DNA of 64,000 bases from Climacium dendroides (lineage: Eukaryota > Streptophyta > Bryopsida > Hypnales > Climaciaceae): the NCBI GenBank assembly GCA_950106755.1, contig OX467089.1:374501-438500 (forward strand), written 5' to 3'. Below, in pieces: positions 63,401 to 64,000 of this stretch (its first letter is position 1; the number at the start of each line of letters is the position of its first letter). The notes under the pieces are model-generated. The model did no database searches, was not told the origin of the DNA, and saw nothing but the letters and a program-made list of their open reading frames with translations. The position numbers and the translations under genes are program-made.

Positions 63401-64000
63401 GGTTTCTATTAAATACAGTATGACTTTTAGTGTCTCTTTTTTTTAAATCCATTTCACTTGGAAAAGTGTGGGGAAGCAATAGGGTTCTCTTAAACTTCAT
63501 TTTTCCATGAATCCTCATTATTTTGAAGATTTGCAACTTGGGTGTCATGTGTTCCGACATGCTTGCACGTCAAACCATTATAATTTATTGGTTTGGTTTC
63601 TATTAAATACAGCATGATTTTTAGAGTCTCTTTTTTTTAAATCCATTTCACTTGGAAAAGTGTGGGGAAGCAATAGGGTTCTCTTAAACTTCATTTTTCC
63701 ATGAATCCTCATTATTTTGAAGATTTGCAACTTGGGTGTCATGTGTTCCGACATGCTTGCACGTCAAACCGATATAATTTATTGGTTTGGTTTCTATTAA
63801 ATACAGTATGACTTTTAGAGTCTCTTTTTTTTAAATCCATTTCACTTGGAAAAGTGTGGGGAAGCAATAGGGTTCTCTTAAACTTCATTTTTCTATGAAT
63901 CCTCATTATTTTGAAGATTTGCAACTTGTGTGTTATTTGTTCGGACATGCTTGCACGTCAAACCGATATAATTTTTTGGTTTGGTTTCTATTAAATACAG

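Larger units (their letters stand above)
1..64000. repeat. Satellite DNA array, 194/195-bp monomer, about 328 copies
   Basis: Every part of the window reads as the same unit in the same orientation. Phase marks (CATGCTTGCACG and variants) fall at 191, 385, 579, 773 and so on up to 63946, spaced by 194 or 195 bp with rare 193-bp units. Each unit holds, in order, an AAACC...GGTTT dyad, CTATTAAATACAGCATG, a run of about eight T, a CACTT...AAGTG dyad, GGGGAAGC or GGGGAAGT, a class-specific segment, CATTATTTT, TTTGCAACTTG and CATGT...ACATG. I see no inverted monomers, no inserted mobile element and no unique spacer. Arrays of this kind are typical of eukaryotic centromeric or other constitutive heterochromatin. 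That location is inference, since no flanking or kinetochore data are present. The satellite family is not one I recognise. Confidence 0.98.
58251..64000 (+). repeat. A-rich right end of the window
   Basis: About thirty monomers, with long runs of A copies at exact 194-bp spacing (for example 60255, 60449, 60643) separated by single B monomers with TTGAAAAAGTG. Common variants are GCAACTTGGGTGTCATG, CCATGATTCC, TTTTTTGCTTTGG and AGTATGACTTTTAG. Short-range matches at 971 bp (58883 against 59854) and 1167 bp (61546 against 62713) show further exchange. Nothing suggests an array edge. Confidence 0.87.
60114..64000 (+). repeat. Fifteen-monomer duplication cut by the window edge (offset 2915 bp)
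   Basis: Sequence from about 60114 to 61085 recurs from about 63029 to the last base. Shared rare variants are TTTTGTAGATTTGTAAC (60220 and 63135), TAAATAGAGCATG (60302 and 63217), GTATGACTTTTAGTGTC (60503 and 63418) and AAACCATTATAATT (60657 and 63572). The left limit is TTTATTGG with TAGAGC against TTTTTTGG with TACAGC. The second copy still matches at the window end, so its full length is unknown. Confidence 0.87.

Noticed and set aside
1..64000. tRNA, rRNA or other RNA genes, and retrotransposon long terminal repeats or coding remnants
   Set aside because: Reading through every block I saw only satellite sequence; no clover-leaf boxes, rRNA motifs or reverse-transcriptase motifs appear in either strand.

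Overview
The whole 64 kb window is one uninterrupted tandem satellite DNA array. I find no gene, RNA gene, transposon, CRISPR array or unique sequence. The basic unit is a monomer of 194 or 195 bp, about one third G+C (hand count of one A-type consensus). All copies run in the same orientation. Phased on the recurrent CATGCTTGCACG, the first full monomer starts at 191 and the last phase mark is at 63946. That interval divided by the mean spacing gives about 328 monomers plus a partial one at each edge. Both window ends lie inside the array, so its true length is unknown. Such an array points to eukaryotic centromeric, pericentromeric or other constitutive heterochromatin. Much of the variation sits at CpG sites and looks like C-to-T decay, which suggests a genome with CpG methylation such as a plant or vertebrate. 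I do not recognise the satellite and cannot name a species.

Three main monomer classes can be told apart by eye. A (194 bp) carries TTCTCTTAAACTTC and usually GAATCCTC. B (195 bp) carries TTGTCTTAAAATTAAG, GAATGCTC and TTTTGTAG. C (194 bp) carries CTCATAATCTTCAC, TTCCTTGAATCC and TTTTGAAC. There is also a B-like form B' (GTGTCGGGAAGC, CTTACAATTAAG) and a diverged D form (TGCCCTTCAAACTG, CACTCGGAAAACTG).

Layout: 1-2907, C blocks around an A/B' island; 2908-8544, A/B/B' with 6-mer and 8-mer duplications; 8545-17283, C/D/A four-mers, a partial 13-mer copy and an 18-mer duplication; 17284-20592, A/B mixture; 20593-24878, B-rich nested higher-order repeats; 24879-38493, A/B mixture with 16-, 8- and 11-monomer duplications and 388-bp dimers; 38494-46763, A-rich variants; 46764-51856, a 13-mer tandem duplication; 51857-58250, A/B alternation with a 5-mer duplication; 58251-64000, A-rich with a 15-mer duplication running off the right edge.

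There is no genetic circuit here. The content of interest is the evolutionary record: repeated unequal exchange with many different unit sizes, always close to whole numbers of monomers; nested dimer gain inside larger units; two cases of related sequence found far apart; conserved short dyad symmetries in each monomer; and long antisense reading frames that arise because 195 is divisible by three. The open frames are not credible genes.
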